The notes: generated by a model from the letters alone, not told the origin. Positions 15,519-23,490 are shown, numbered from the stretch's first letter. The stretch: 36,961 bases of DNA from Peptoniphilaceae bacterium (GCA_030152565.1 JASLJE010000015.1:1-36961); one strand, 5' to 3'. Numbers and translations are program-made.

Positions 15519-17876
15519 ATGAGAAAAAAACGATTCATATCACTTTTACTTTGTCTTTCTCTACTTTTAGCTCTACCTAATCCTGGTTTTGCCCAAGAAG
15601 AAAAGCAAACCTATGATTATTTTTATCTAGAAGAAGACACTGACATGTACGAGACAAAAGACCTTGCTTCCAAACCTATCTACAGGTTGGGAAAAAAGAC
15701 TGTAATCAAGGCCACTCTCGATGGAGACTGGTTAACAGATGCCAATAATCTTGGTTATATAAAGTCTGGTGACTCTTTAGTAAAATTAAAAAAAGTTAAG
15801 CTTATTTTAATTGAAGATAGTCCCCTTATTTTAATATCCAGTGATTCAGATCTTACTGATGGCCTTATAGAAAGAGGCAGCCAATTATATGCCTATACAG
15901 CTGATGGACAAGATTGGTACTATTTGGAAGAACAAAATGGCCTAGATGGCTTTATAGCAAAAAAATCAGCTATAGTTCTTGAAGAAGAACTTCCAAAAGA
16001 AGACAAGGAAGAAGATAGTCCTATAGATCCTGAAGAGGACAAGGACTTAGAAGAGAAACCTGAAATTAAGCCGGAAGAAAAACCTAGCCTAGAAGGCTAT
16101 GTAAATGCTAAAAACAAGCTTAATGTTAGAAATGCTCCTAACGGTGATAAAATTATAGGTAGCTTAAAAAGAAATACCTATGTTAAGGGAGAGCTTATTG
16201 GTGCCTGGGTTAAGATTGACTTTGAAGGTCAAACCGGCTACATCCATAGGTCCTACCTATCTAAGGACAAGCTTGTTGACTCTATTGAAGGCTATGTAAA
16301 TGCTAAAAACAAGCTTAATGTTAGAAACGCTCCTAACGGTGATAAAATTATAGGTAGCTTAAAAAGAAATACCTATGTTAAGGGAGAATTTATTGGATAC
16401 TGGGTTAAGATTGACTTTGAAGGTCAAACTGGCTATATCCATAAGTCCTACCTATCTAAAGACAAACTTGATGAAACTATGGAAGGCTATATAAACGCTA
16501 AAAACAAGCTTAATGTTAGGGATAATCCTGTAAATGGAAAGATCGTTGGAAGCCTTTCTAGGGGAAAAAAAGTTAAGGGTACTTTAGAAGATGGATGGAT
16601 TAAAATAAAATACAATAATAATGATGCATATATTCACTCTTCTTTCGTTCAAAAAGAAGATGTTATAACCAAGCTTAAGGGCTTTGTAAAGGCTCCTGTA
16701 AACATGAGAAAGGAAGCATCATCAAATGCCCCATCTCTTGGTTACTTGGCTAAGGGAACCTACCTAAAGGGAGAAGTTACCAATGACAGCTCCTGGTTAA
16801 AGGTTGAACTTGATGGTAAGACTTTCTATATAGCTAAAAACTTTTTGGTAACCAAACCTGTTAAGGCTGATTTCTTTACCAAGAGTCAAATAAATATTAG
16901 GAAGGGACCAGGACTTAAGTATGAAACCTATGGAAAACTAGCCAAGGGTGCCTACTTGGAAGGTGAATACCTAGAAAATGGCCAATGGGTTAAGTTCTCC
17001 AATTATGGAAATACTGTTTATGTAAGTGCCAATCTTTTAGAACACGCTGAGGCTAATTCAAATGGTTGGATTAAAAAAGGCTATTTTAACTACTATCTAA
17101 ACAAGGGTGTTCCTGCTAGAGGTTGGAAGACTATTAAGGGACAAAAATACTACTTTGACCCTATGATGAGATATAGATATAGCGGCCTAAAAAACACTGG
17201 TGAAGGAGTTTATTACTTTAATAGTAACGGAAGCCTAAGAACTGGAAGTATAACAGTTCCTGGAAGCTACTATAACCACACCTACAACCTAGCTGGTCCT
17301 AGGCAAAGCGAACTTGCCAATGGCTGGTTAAGGGAAGATGAAAGACACTTCCTTGGTCAAAAGGCCTTAAACATTGCCCTTGAAGGCTCTGGAACAAAAT
17401 ACCTATGGTATGGAATTGACCTAAAAAATGGTGTTTACTGTAGTGGGGTTCCTTATGCAGCCTATAAACAAGTTGGTATTACTATCCCAGGTCCAGAATA
17501 CGGCAACCTGGCAGATGCTAAAAAACATGGCCAACAATCTGGACCACCGATATACGGCTATGGTTCTGCAGGAGAATACGGCTATATGATGGCATCTAAC
17601 CAATATACTCAAGGCCATAAGTATACAGGTTCCAGACTTTACTTTAATGGAAACTTTAATAACATAAAGGCAGGGGATGTTATCTTTGCTAAAAACCCAA
17701 GCCTAAGTAATAAGGTTGTAGCCAGCCACTCTATGATCTATGCTGGTATGAATAATGGAAGACCTATGATTATTCACTCAGGCTTTGTTCAAGGTAATAT
17801 TTTAGATAATATTACTATGGTTACCCACGGTTGGGGCTATAGATTAATGCCTTATGCCCATAGACCTTATAAATAA
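15519..17876 (+). CDS. Secreted cell-wall protein with tandem SH3b domains and an NlpC/P60-like C-terminal domain
   Basis: The protein is exported: residues 1-25 form a signal peptide with a probable cut after Ala25. Two SH3-like segments and an acidic Glu/Pro-rich linker (about 155-191) lead into five SH3b repeats of about 65 residues (from residue 192), each with an LNVR-type core and an IDFEGQTGYIH-like end. Next comes a short aromatic cell-wall-binding-like repeat (GWIKKGYFNYYLNKGVP, KYYFD, GVYYFNSNGSL). The last ~170 residues contain YCSGVPYAAY (Cys641), SHSMIYAG (His737) and IIHS (His753), spaced like the Cys-His-His triad of NlpC/P60 peptidases. It probably cleaves peptidoglycan stem peptides or cross-bridges. 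The call is firm for SH3b and fair for the peptidase. It lies directly upstream of the cross-bridge cassette but has its own terminator. Confidence 0.85.
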   Translation: MRKKRFISLLLCLSLLLALPNPGFAQEEKQTYDYFYLEEDTDMYETKDLASKPIYRLGKKTVIKATLDGDWLTDANNLGYIKSGDSLVKLKKVKLILIEDSPLILISSDSDLTDGLIERGSQLYAYTADGQDWYYLEEQNGLDGFIAKKSAIVLEEELPKEDKEEDSPIDPEEDKDLEEKPEIKPEEKPSLEGYVNAKNKLNVRNAPNGDKIIGSLKRNTYVKGELIGAWVKIDFEGQTGYIHRSYLSKDKLVDSIEGYVNAKNKLNVRNAPNGDKIIGSLKRNTYVKGEFIGYWVKIDFEGQTGYIHKSYLSKDKLDETMEGYINAKNKLNVRDNPVNGKIVGSLSRGKKVKGTLEDGWIKIKYNNNDAYIHSSFVQKEDVITKLKGFVKAPVNMRKEASSNAPSLGYLAKGTYLKGEVTNDSSWLKVELDGKTFYIAKNFLVTKPVKADFFTKSQINIRKGPGLKYETYGKLAKGAYLEGEYLENGQWVKFSNYGNTVYVSANLLEHAEANSNGWIKKGYFNYYLNKGVPARGWKTIKGQKYYFDPMMRYRYSGLKNTGEGVYYFNSNGSLRTGSITVPGSYYNHTYNLAGPRQSELANGWLREDERHFLGQKALNIALEGSGTKYLWYGIDLKNGVYCSGVPYAAYKQVGITIPGPEYGNLADAKKHGQQSGPPIYGYGSAGEYGYMMASNQYTQGHKYTGSRLYFNGNFNNIKAGDVIFAKNPSLSNKVVASHSMIYAGMNNGRPMIIHSGFVQGNILDNITMVTHGWGYRLMPYAHRPYK
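16092..16676 (+). repeat. Tandem 195-bp repeat within the SH3b gene (three units)
   Basis: Units begin at 16092, 16287 and 16482, an exact 195-base (65-codon) period, each opening with GAAGGCTAT. Units 1 and 2 differ at about 15 of 195 positions by eye, four of them in the last four codons; unit 3 is clearly more divergent after its first 40 bases. This indicates a recent duplication or gene conversion of units 1 and 2 and makes the array prone to length change. Confidence 0.9.
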
Positions 17877-17883
17877 AGATTAG

Positions 17884-17910
17884 GATCCATGGCAACATGG
17901 ATCTTTTTTT
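17884..17910 (+). terminator. Intrinsic terminator after the SH3b gene
   Basis: GATCCATG (17884-17891) and CATGGATC (17896-17903) form a perfect 8 bp stem with a GCAA tetraloop, followed by seven T residues. Confidence 0.93.
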
Positions 17911-18027
17911 GCCTTATAGGTATTTTATTAAAAAGAGTATATAATAATTTGTGGAAATGATTAAAGATGAAAATCCTAACTATTTAATATATAATATATA
18001 GATAGTAATTTACAAAGGAGTCATTAA

Positions 18028-19242
18028 ATGAATAATATTTTTATTCCAGTAATTTTAGGAACCGATACCAATGTATATGGTGTTGCTTCCTCTTTTCACG
18101 AAGAATACAATATGTCCTCCATTGCCCTAGGCATGAGGCATCAAATATATACTAACAACTTAGATTTTTTAACAGTCCATACCTTCGATAACTTTGACCA
18201 CCTGGATGTCTTTATAGATACCCTACAAAAATTTGCCCAAAGAGATGAATTCAAGGACAAGAAGCTTTTATTAATCCCCTGTAGTGACTATTATGCTAAA
18301 TTAGTAATCAACAGTAAGGACAAGCTGGACAGCCACTACCTTATAAATACCATAGATGAAAGTTTAAGGATAAGATTGGAAAATAAGATGGATTTCTACC
18401 AAACCTGTGAAGAGTTTGGCTTTGACTATCCTGCTACCTTTATCATATCCAAGGACAACTACAAGGACTTTAAGCTTCCCTTTAACTATCCTGTTATAGC
18501 TAAACCCAACGATAGTATTAAATATTTTAACGTTAAGTTTGAAGGCTATAAGAAGGCTTATAAGGCAGACAGTCAAGAAGAGTTAGAAGATATTTTAAAA
18601 AGAGTCTACCACAGTGGCTATGATGATTACTTTATAATCCAAGATTTTATTCCTGGTGACGTTGAAACCATGTATGTGGTAAATGCCTACTGCGATAAGG
18701 ATGGCAGGGTTAGGATGACCTCAGCTGCAAGGACAGCCCTAGATGAGTGTCTTCCCAATGATATAGGTAACTACAATGCCCTAATCACTGGTGAATACAA
18801 GGAGCTAACTGATGGGGTTAAAAAGTTCTTAGAGCAAATAAACTACAGGGGCTTTGCCAACTTTGACTTTAAGTATGATCATAGGGACCAAAAGTTTAAG
18901 GTTTTTGAAATCAACCTAAGACAGGGTAGATCCTCCTACTATATGACTGCAGCTGGTAACAACTTTGTAAAATACCTGGTAGACGACCTGGTATTTGATA
19001 AGGATTATTCCTACTACAATCATACAGCTGAATTTCTTTGGTACTATACAGCCAAGTCAGTCCTTAAAAAATATACACCAAATGTTATGAAGGACCAGGT
19101 TAACTATCTTTTAGATAATGACAAGGCCATGTTTAGTCTGGACTACTATGCCAATAAAAACTTTAGGAGGTTTTTATTAGCCTTAAGAAGAAAACTATCA
19201 ACAATAAAATACTATCCTAAATATGCTAATAAGGATGAATAA
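18028..19242 (+). CDS. ATP-grasp ligase, probable peptidoglycan D-aspartate (or D-glutamate) ligase
   Basis: This is an ATP-grasp enzyme of 404 aa, close to the ~409 aa of the D-aspartate ligase that builds the enterococcal and lactococcal cross-bridge. Lys159 in NYPVIAKPNDS, the strand FIIQDFIPGD and the metal-binding end VFEINLRQGRSSYYM (Glu294, Asn296) are visible. The following racemase and asparagine-synthetase-like gene point to the same pathway: the ligase would attach the beta-carboxyl of D-Asp to the epsilon-amine of Lys (or Orn) in the peptidoglycan precursor. D-Glu is an alternative substrate, since some related anaerobes carry D-Glu bridges. ACAAAGGAG precedes the ATG at 18028. 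No strong promoter stands out in the 117 bases after the preceding terminator, though TATAAT-like boxes are present. Confidence 0.82.
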   Translation: MNNIFIPVILGTDTNVYGVASSFHEEYNMSSIALGMRHQIYTNNLDFLTVHTFDNFDHLDVFIDTLQKFAQRDEFKDKKLLLIPCSDYYAKLVINSKDKLDSHYLINTIDESLRIRLENKMDFYQTCEEFGFDYPATFIISKDNYKDFKLPFNYPVIAKPNDSIKYFNVKFEGYKKAYKADSQEELEDILKRVYHSGYDDYFIIQDFIPGDVETMYVVNAYCDKDGRVRMTSAARTALDECLPNDIGNYNALITGEYKELTDGVKKFLEQINYRGFANFDFKYDHRDQKFKVFEINLRQGRSSYYMTAAGNNFVKYLVDDLVFDKDYSYYNHTAEFLWYYTAKSVLKKYTPNVMKDQVNYLLDNDKAMFSLDYYANKNFRRFLLALRRKLSTIKYYPKYANKDE

Positions 19243-19243
19243 G

Positions 19244-19927
19244 ATGAAGACAATTGGAATTATAGGTGGCATGGGGCCTTTGGCAACCATAGATATTTTT
19301 AACAAAATAGTTGAAAATACTCCAGTGGATAAAGACCAAGACCATATACCTATTTTAATTAATAACAATCCCCAGATACCAGACAGGACTAAATCAATCC
19401 TTCACGGTGGTGAAAGTCCCTTGGAAGAAATTGTAAAATCTGGCAAAAAATTGGAGTCAATTGGGGCGGATTTCTTAATAATTCCCTGCAATACCTCCCA
19501 TTACTATATTGAAGATATAAAAAAAGACCTGGCTCTTCCTGTTTTAAATATGGTGGAGCTGACTGTTAAGGAAGTTAAAAATAGAAAATTAAATAAGGTT
19601 GCTGTTCTAGGCACAGAAGGAACCCTAAGAACTAGGATCTACCAGAATAAACTTGATGAGTATTCTATTGACTATGTAGACCTGGAAGAAGAGGACTACC
19701 CTATCCTAAGCTATGTTATCTATGACGTGGTCAAGGCAGGAGACTTCCACAAGGATCTAACTAGTTTTATCCAGCTTATGGATAGGCTGGTAGACCAAGG
19801 TGTTCAGGCCTTAATCTTAGGCTGTACAGAACTACCTGTACTTTTTAAAAAGTATGACTTAGACTACAACTTTATAGATCCTACAGATATCCTGGCAAGG
19901 GAATCTGTAAAATATGCTTTAGAATGA
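19244..19927 (+). CDS. Aspartate/glutamate racemase family protein
   Basis: This is a PLP-independent two-cysteine racemase. IGIIGGMGPLAT opens the protein, PCNTSHYY holds the first catalytic Cys (C82) and ILGCTELPVLF the second (C194). The IIGGMGP start is typical of aspartate racemases rather than MurI glutamate racemases. It would supply D-Asp (or D-Glu) to the neighbouring ATP-grasp ligase. ATG codons at 19223 and 19235 are possible, but the ATG at 19244 has AAGGA eight bases upstream and gives the normal N-terminus MKTIGIIGG (227 aa). It starts one base after the ligase stop codon. Confidence 0.9.
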   Translation: MKTIGIIGGMGPLATIDIFNKIVENTPVDKDQDHIPILINNNPQIPDRTKSILHGGESPLEEIVKSGKKLESIGADFLIIPCNTSHYYIEDIKKDLALPVLNMVELTVKEVKNRKLNKVAVLGTEGTLRTRIYQNKLDEYSIDYVDLEEEDYPILSYVIYDVVKAGDFHKDLTSFIQLMDRLVDQGVQALILGCTELPVLFKKYDLDYNFIDPTDILARESVKYALE

Positions 19928-19942
19928 TAAGGAAGTGATATT

Positions 19943-21769
19943 ATGGCGGGAATAGTCGGATTTGTTAATAGTCCGGTAGACGATAGCGTTTTAGATAAGA
20001 TGGCTAATACTATTAAACATAGAGGGCCAGACTATAGATTAAAATACTCTGATGAAAACTTTAGCTTAGCCTATAATGGCTTAAATATCGGATACAAATA
20101 TGAAGGTCAAGAATTATATGAAGACCAGGACCTCCTAGTAGCCATCAATGGTTATTTGGATAATAGGGATGAAGCCCTTCAACTTTTAAAAGAAAAAAAC
20201 CTAGACCCTAAAAAAGACCTAAGTCCAGCCCACCTAGTGGCCCTTTTATATAAGGAGTTGGGTGACCACCTGGCTGAGGTTCTAAAGGGAGGCTATATAA
20301 TAGTTATTTGGAATAAAAAAGAGAAGAAACTTAGGCTAATAAGAGATATCTTTGGTATACAGCCTATTTTCTACTATAAGAGAGAAAATAAATTTATCTT
20401 TGCCTCTGAGGCCAAGGCCCTACTGGAACATCCTGATTTTATTAAGGAATTTAATCCCCAGGCCCTAAGACCCTACTTAATTTTTCAGGCACCCAGCTTA
20501 AAGGAATCATTTTTCAAAAATGTCTATAAGCTGGATGAAGCTAGTAGCTTGGATTTTTACAAGGGACAAATAAGTGAAAGCAGGTATTGGCAGCTTAATT
20601 TCAAGCCTGTTAATAGACCTTTAGACCAGGCTGTAGATATGATAGACCAAAGGGTTAAGGAATCTATAGAAGAAAAGACTAATTTGAATCAAGAAATTGG
20701 ATCTTTTTTATCTGGTGGTGTGGATTCTAGCTATCTAGCCAGTCTTTATAGACCTGATAAAACCTATACTGTTGGCTTTAGTGATAAGGATTTTTCAGAA
20801 ATTGATAATGCCCAGGCCCTATCAGATATAATAGGCTCTAAGAATATAAATGCGTTTTTAGATCCTAAGGAGTGTTTTGACCAGCTGGCAACCATGCAGT
20901 ATATGCTTGATGAACCATCTGCCAACCCATCTGTTGTACCCTTGTTCTTTTTATCTAAATTAGCTAAGGAAAGCGGCAACAATGTGGTTTTATCTGGAGA
21001 AGGTGCTGATGAGTTTTTTGGAGGCTACTTTGAGTATGTTACTCCTAAGGAAATCCAAAAATATGAAAAATTACCAAGATTTTTAAGAAGATTCAATGCT
21101 TCTATAGCAGAAAAATTACCAACAGGAGTAAAGGGCAGAAACTTCTTTACCAAGGGAGGCCTACCTGTTGAGAAAGTCTTTATAGGCCAGGCCAAGATTT
21201 TTAATGAACACGAAGCCTTAGACCTTTTACAAGAGCCCTATAAAAAGGCACCTGCCATCAAGGATATAACAGGACCTATCTATGAAAATGTTAAAAAAGA
21301 GGACGATTTAACTAAGAAGCAATACCTGGACTTTCACCTTTGGATGATAAACGACATTATGTTAAAGGCAGATAGAATGTCCATGGCCAACTCTCTACAA
21401 GTAATAACTCCACTTTTAGATAAGGATCTTTTAGATATAGCTACCAGCCTACCTAGTGATTATAGGGTCAATGACCAAAAGGCCAAGTATGCCTTCAGAC
21501 TGGCAGCCAAGAGAAACCTACCTGATGAATGGGCCAAGAGAAAGAAATTAGGCTTTCCTGTTCCAATAAGACTTTGGTTGAGGGACAAGGACTTTTATGA
21601 ACAAGTAAAAGAATGCTTCGAATCAGATGTTGCCAAGGAATTTTTTGATCAGGCTGAAATTTTAAGACTCTTAAGTGAGCACTACAACAACCACAAGAAT
21701 AACCAAAGAAAAATTTGGACCATCTATATGTTTTTATTATGGTATGATGAATATTTTATAAAAAGATAA
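19943..21769 (+). CDS. Asparagine-synthetase-like amidase of peptidoglycan D-Asp, with a dead glutaminase domain
   Basis: This AsnB-family protein of 608 aa has an intact synthetase half: the PP-loop LSGGVDSS (residues 256-263) and LSGEGADEFFGGY (350-362) for ATP use. Its N-terminal Ntn domain is degenerate. The usual MCGIVGF reads MAGIVGF, replacing the catalytic Cys by Ala2; the glutamine-binding RRLSI reads NGLNI; SDTEV reads SPAHLV. The NG of the FNGEIYN motif is kept (INGYLDN, N69-G70). In lactococci an AsnB homologue amidates the D-Asp cross-bridge to D-isoasparagine, and the two genes upstream here make the same pathway likely. If so, this copy would have to use free ammonia or another glutaminase. 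A plain free-asparagine synthetase is the main alternative. AAGGAAG precedes the start, 15 bases after the racemase stop. Confidence 0.87.
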   Translation: MAGIVGFVNSPVDDSVLDKMANTIKHRGPDYRLKYSDENFSLAYNGLNIGYKYEGQELYEDQDLLVAINGYLDNRDEALQLLKEKNLDPKKDLSPAHLVALLYKELGDHLAEVLKGGYIIVIWNKKEKKLRLIRDIFGIQPIFYYKRENKFIFASEAKALLEHPDFIKEFNPQALRPYLIFQAPSLKESFFKNVYKLDEASSLDFYKGQISESRYWQLNFKPVNRPLDQAVDMIDQRVKESIEEKTNLNQEIGSFLSGGVDSSYLASLYRPDKTYTVGFSDKDFSEIDNAQALSDIIGSKNINAFLDPKECFDQLATMQYMLDEPSANPSVVPLFFLSKLAKESGNNVVLSGEGADEFFGGYFEYVTPKEIQKYEKLPRFLRRFNASIAEKLPTGVKGRNFFTKGGLPVEKVFIGQAKIFNEHEALDLLQEPYKKAPAIKDITGPIYENVKKEDDLTKKQYLDFHLWMINDIMLKADRMSMANSLQVITPLLDKDLLDIATSLPSDYRVNDQKAKYAFRLAAKRNLPDEWAKRKKLGFPVPIRLWLRDKDFYEQVKECFESDVAKEFFDQAEILRLLSEHYNNHKNNQRKIWTIYMFLLWYDEYFIKR

Positions 21770-21777
21770 ATAAATAA

Positions 21778-21814
21778 AACCCCAAATCCAAAAAATTAGG
21801 ATTAGGGGTTTTTT
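21778..21814 (+). terminator. Terminator after the cross-bridge cassette, probably bidirectional
   Basis: AACCCCAAATCC (21778-21789) pairs with GGATTAGGGGTT (21799-21810) with one A-A mismatch, then TTTTTT. On the minus strand the stem runs into GTTTTATTTATTT, so it can also end the converging DUF4250 transcript. Confidence 0.88.
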
Positions 21815-21826
21815 CTTGTCTAAGTC

Positions 21827-22012
21827 TTATATAAATTTATTTTCCTTTTCATCAAAGGTAAAATCTGCCAAGGCCATCTTATCTAAAAGTTCTTTTTTTT
21901 CTATAGAATAGTAGCTACACAAATCATCTAGGCTGCTAAACATTCCATCTCTCAACTTCATATTTACCATGCTAAATAATAATTCTGGCATCATGGTTAA
22001 ACTAATTTCCAT
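21827..22012 (-). CDS. DUF4250 domain-containing small protein
   Basis: This 61-residue protein carries the DUF4250 pattern: a hydrophobic PELLFSMVNMKLRD opening, SSLDDLCSYYSIEKKELL in the middle and DFTFDEKENKF at the end. The function of the family is unknown. A frame open to 22042 exists, but AGAAGGAGC lies upstream of the ATG at 22012, which also gives the family-typical N-terminus. The first 11 bases overlap the end of the LURP-one-related gene, so the two are cotranscribed. Confidence 0.8.
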   Translation of the reverse strand: MEISLTMMPELLFSMVNMKLRDGMFSSLDDLCSYYSIEKKELLDKMALADFTFDEKENKFI

Positions 22013-22508
22013 TTTGACTGCTCCTTCTTGCATCTTCCACATCTTGTAAGTGGTCTACTGCTATCATAAGCCCTACTATAATATCCTGGTAGGCCTCATC
22101 ATATACTCTTATTTCAAAGGTATCTCCCCAGGCTATCAGGGCCTTTTTAATACTTCCTACTTTTTTAAACCCATCATAGATATCAAAGTTATAGTCAAAA
22201 ATACTTCCCTTCAAAGACAGGTTTAAGCCTGAACTCTTAACAGATATCTTTCTTCTAAAAAAAGATAGTCTGCTACTTATATAGATCTTTCTTCCATCCT
22301 TAAACTTAAGTGTAAATTTTGGAAGAAGCTTAAATAACTTCTTATCTAGGACAAAGACCTTCTGTCCATTCTTATCTCTTACCCTAACTGTATTTCCTAT
22401 TAGCTTAAAGTCTTGGTCCACATAATATTCCTTCTTACCATATTGGTTGTAAATACTATAGTGGTCCCTTATCTTAAATACCTTTTGTTTAATATATAAT
22501 TTTTTCAT
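22002..22508 (-). CDS. LURP-one-related (LOR/DUF567) family protein
   Basis: This 168-residue protein is rich in beta-strands and has the LOR pattern: MKKLYIKQKVFKIRDHYSI at the start, repeated short DKNGQKVFVLDKKLF-type hairpins, and a C-terminal hydrophobic helix IIVGLMIAVDHLQD. The family folds like the tubby C-terminal domain; its bacterial role is not established and may involve phospholipid binding. It sits behind a good promoter and is followed by an overlapping DUF4250 gene. Confidence 0.8.
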   Translation of the reverse strand: MKKLYIKQKVFKIRDHYSIYNQYGKKEYYVDQDFKLIGNTVRVRDKNGQKVFVLDKKLFKLLPKFTLKFKDGRKIYISSRLSFFRRKISVKSSGLNLSLKGSIFDYNFDIYDGFKKVGSIKKALIAWGDTFEIRVYDEAYQDIIVGLMIAVDHLQDVEDARRSSQNGN

Positions 22509-22543
22509 CTCATCACCCTTTTTCTTCTTAATAGGTTATGTAA

Positions 22544-22572
22544 ATAATAACAAAAAAACCGCTCTATAACAA
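22544..22572 (-). promoter_or_regulatory. Promoter of the LURP-one-related/DUF4250 pair
   Basis: On the minus strand TTGTTA (22572-22567) and TATTAT (22549-22544) are 17 bases apart, 36 bases before the start codon. Confidence 0.65.
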
Positions 22573-22644
22573 ACTTCTATCCCCTATTTACCATAACTAT
22601 TTTGTCATATAGTATATAATGGACTTAAGGAGAAATGAGTTACT

Positions 22645-22806
22645 ATGGAAAATGGAAATATAGACCGTCTTATGATTATAGGCGCCCTTATAATAGCTAT
22701 AATATTTTTTAAGTTAAATAATTTAAATACCAACATAGGCTACTTGGTTTTAATAATAGTTCTTGGCTATGGAATGTTTGATAAGTTAAGAAAAATTCTA
22801 AAATAA
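22645..22806 (+). CDS. Small two-helix membrane protein, unknown function
   Basis: A 53-residue open frame starting MENGNIDRL encodes two hydrophobic segments (LMIIGALIIAIIFF and IGYLVLIIVLGYGMF) and a basic tail, KLRKILK. A TATAAT-like box (about 22615-22620) lies upstream. AAGGAG is 12 bases from the ATG, longer than usual. An in-frame TGA just before the start excludes a longer product. The hydrophobic pattern and basic end make a real small membrane protein likely, but no family was recognised. Its stop codon directly abuts the stop of the converging MgtC gene. Confidence 0.6.
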   Translation: MENGNIDRLMIIGALIIAIIFFKLNNLNTNIGYLVLIIVLGYGMFDKLRKILK

Positions 22807-23478
22807 TCAAGTGTTAAAGGATGATACTAGTTCTAGTATGTTCTCACTTTTAGAAAGGCTTTTCATTATTAAATCATATTCATAGTCCTTATTGACATCC
22901 ATTCTTATAGTTGTCTTACATATGCGCCTGCCATCAATAATCTCCAATTCATGTCTTAGGATTTGATAGGGGATTTTATGACTTTTAAATACATAATCTA
23001 TCTCGTCCCTGATAGAATACTTATCCTCATACTTGATTAAAAGCCTTTTAGGTATGGCCGTAAAAGTATAGTTTTTAAATAAGAAAAGAACTGCTATTAT
23101 TAAAATAAAGGCACAAAAACTAATCAAGTAATAGCCCATGCCTATAGATATGCCCATCATGGATACAGACCAAATAGACGCAGCTGTAGTAAGACCAGAA
23201 ACATTATTTTTAGTAACTATAATTGTTCCGGCTCCTAGAAAACCTATTCCACTTACAACCTGGGCTATTATTCTAGAGCTGTCCACACTGATCGACTGGC
23301 TATTATTAGAAGCTATCATAAGCTCATACTGGAGCAGGGCTACTAGAGTAGAAGACACTCCTACTAGGCTGTGGGTTTTTATGCCAGCATTACTTTGGTT
23401 TTTCTCCCTCTCAATTCCTACAATTAAGGAAAATAAGAGGCTAAATAATAATCTGAATATTATGGTTTCTACCTTCAT
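22807..23478 (-). CDS. MgtC/SapB family membrane protein
   Basis: The N-terminal two thirds contain four to five transmembrane helices with the family motifs LIVGIEREKNQSNAGIKTHS (glutamate-arginine and Gly-x-Arg/Lys-Thr-His) and GIGFLGAGTIIV. The C-terminal ~80 residues are a soluble ACT-like domain. MgtC proteins help bacteria cope with low magnesium and, in some pathogens, acid or intracellular stress by acting on membrane energetics. AAGGAGGTC precedes the ATG. The gene diverges from the CDF transporter, another metal-related membrane protein, with 71 bases between them. Confidence 0.9.
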   Translation of the reverse strand: MKVETIIFRLLFSLLFSLIVGIEREKNQSNAGIKTHSLVGVSSTLVALLQYELMIASNNSQSISVDSSRIIAQVVSGIGFLGAGTIIVTKNNVSGLTTAASIWSVSMMGISIGMGYYLISFCAFILIIAVLFLFKNYTFTAIPKRLLIKYEDKYSIRDEIDYVFKSHKIPYQILRHELEIIDGRRICKTTIRMDVNKDYEYDLIMKSLSKSENILELVSSFNT

Positions 23479-23490
23479 ATGACCTCCTTA

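Noticed and set aside
16092..16676. The 195-base repeats as a CRISPR or mobile element
   Set aside because: They are in frame inside a coding gene, have an exact 65-codon period and encode SH3b domains.
22635..22712. Alternative 25-codon frame starting ATGAGTTAC just after AAGGAG
   Set aside because: The Shine-Dalgarno is only two bases from this ATG and the peptide has no helical or membrane character; the overlapping 53-codon frame looks more protein-like.
23138..23482. Open frame of 114 codons on the plus strand opposite mgtC
   Set aside because: It mirrors the conserved MgtC helices and lacks a Shine-Dalgarno; the MgtC motifs on the other strand decide the matter.
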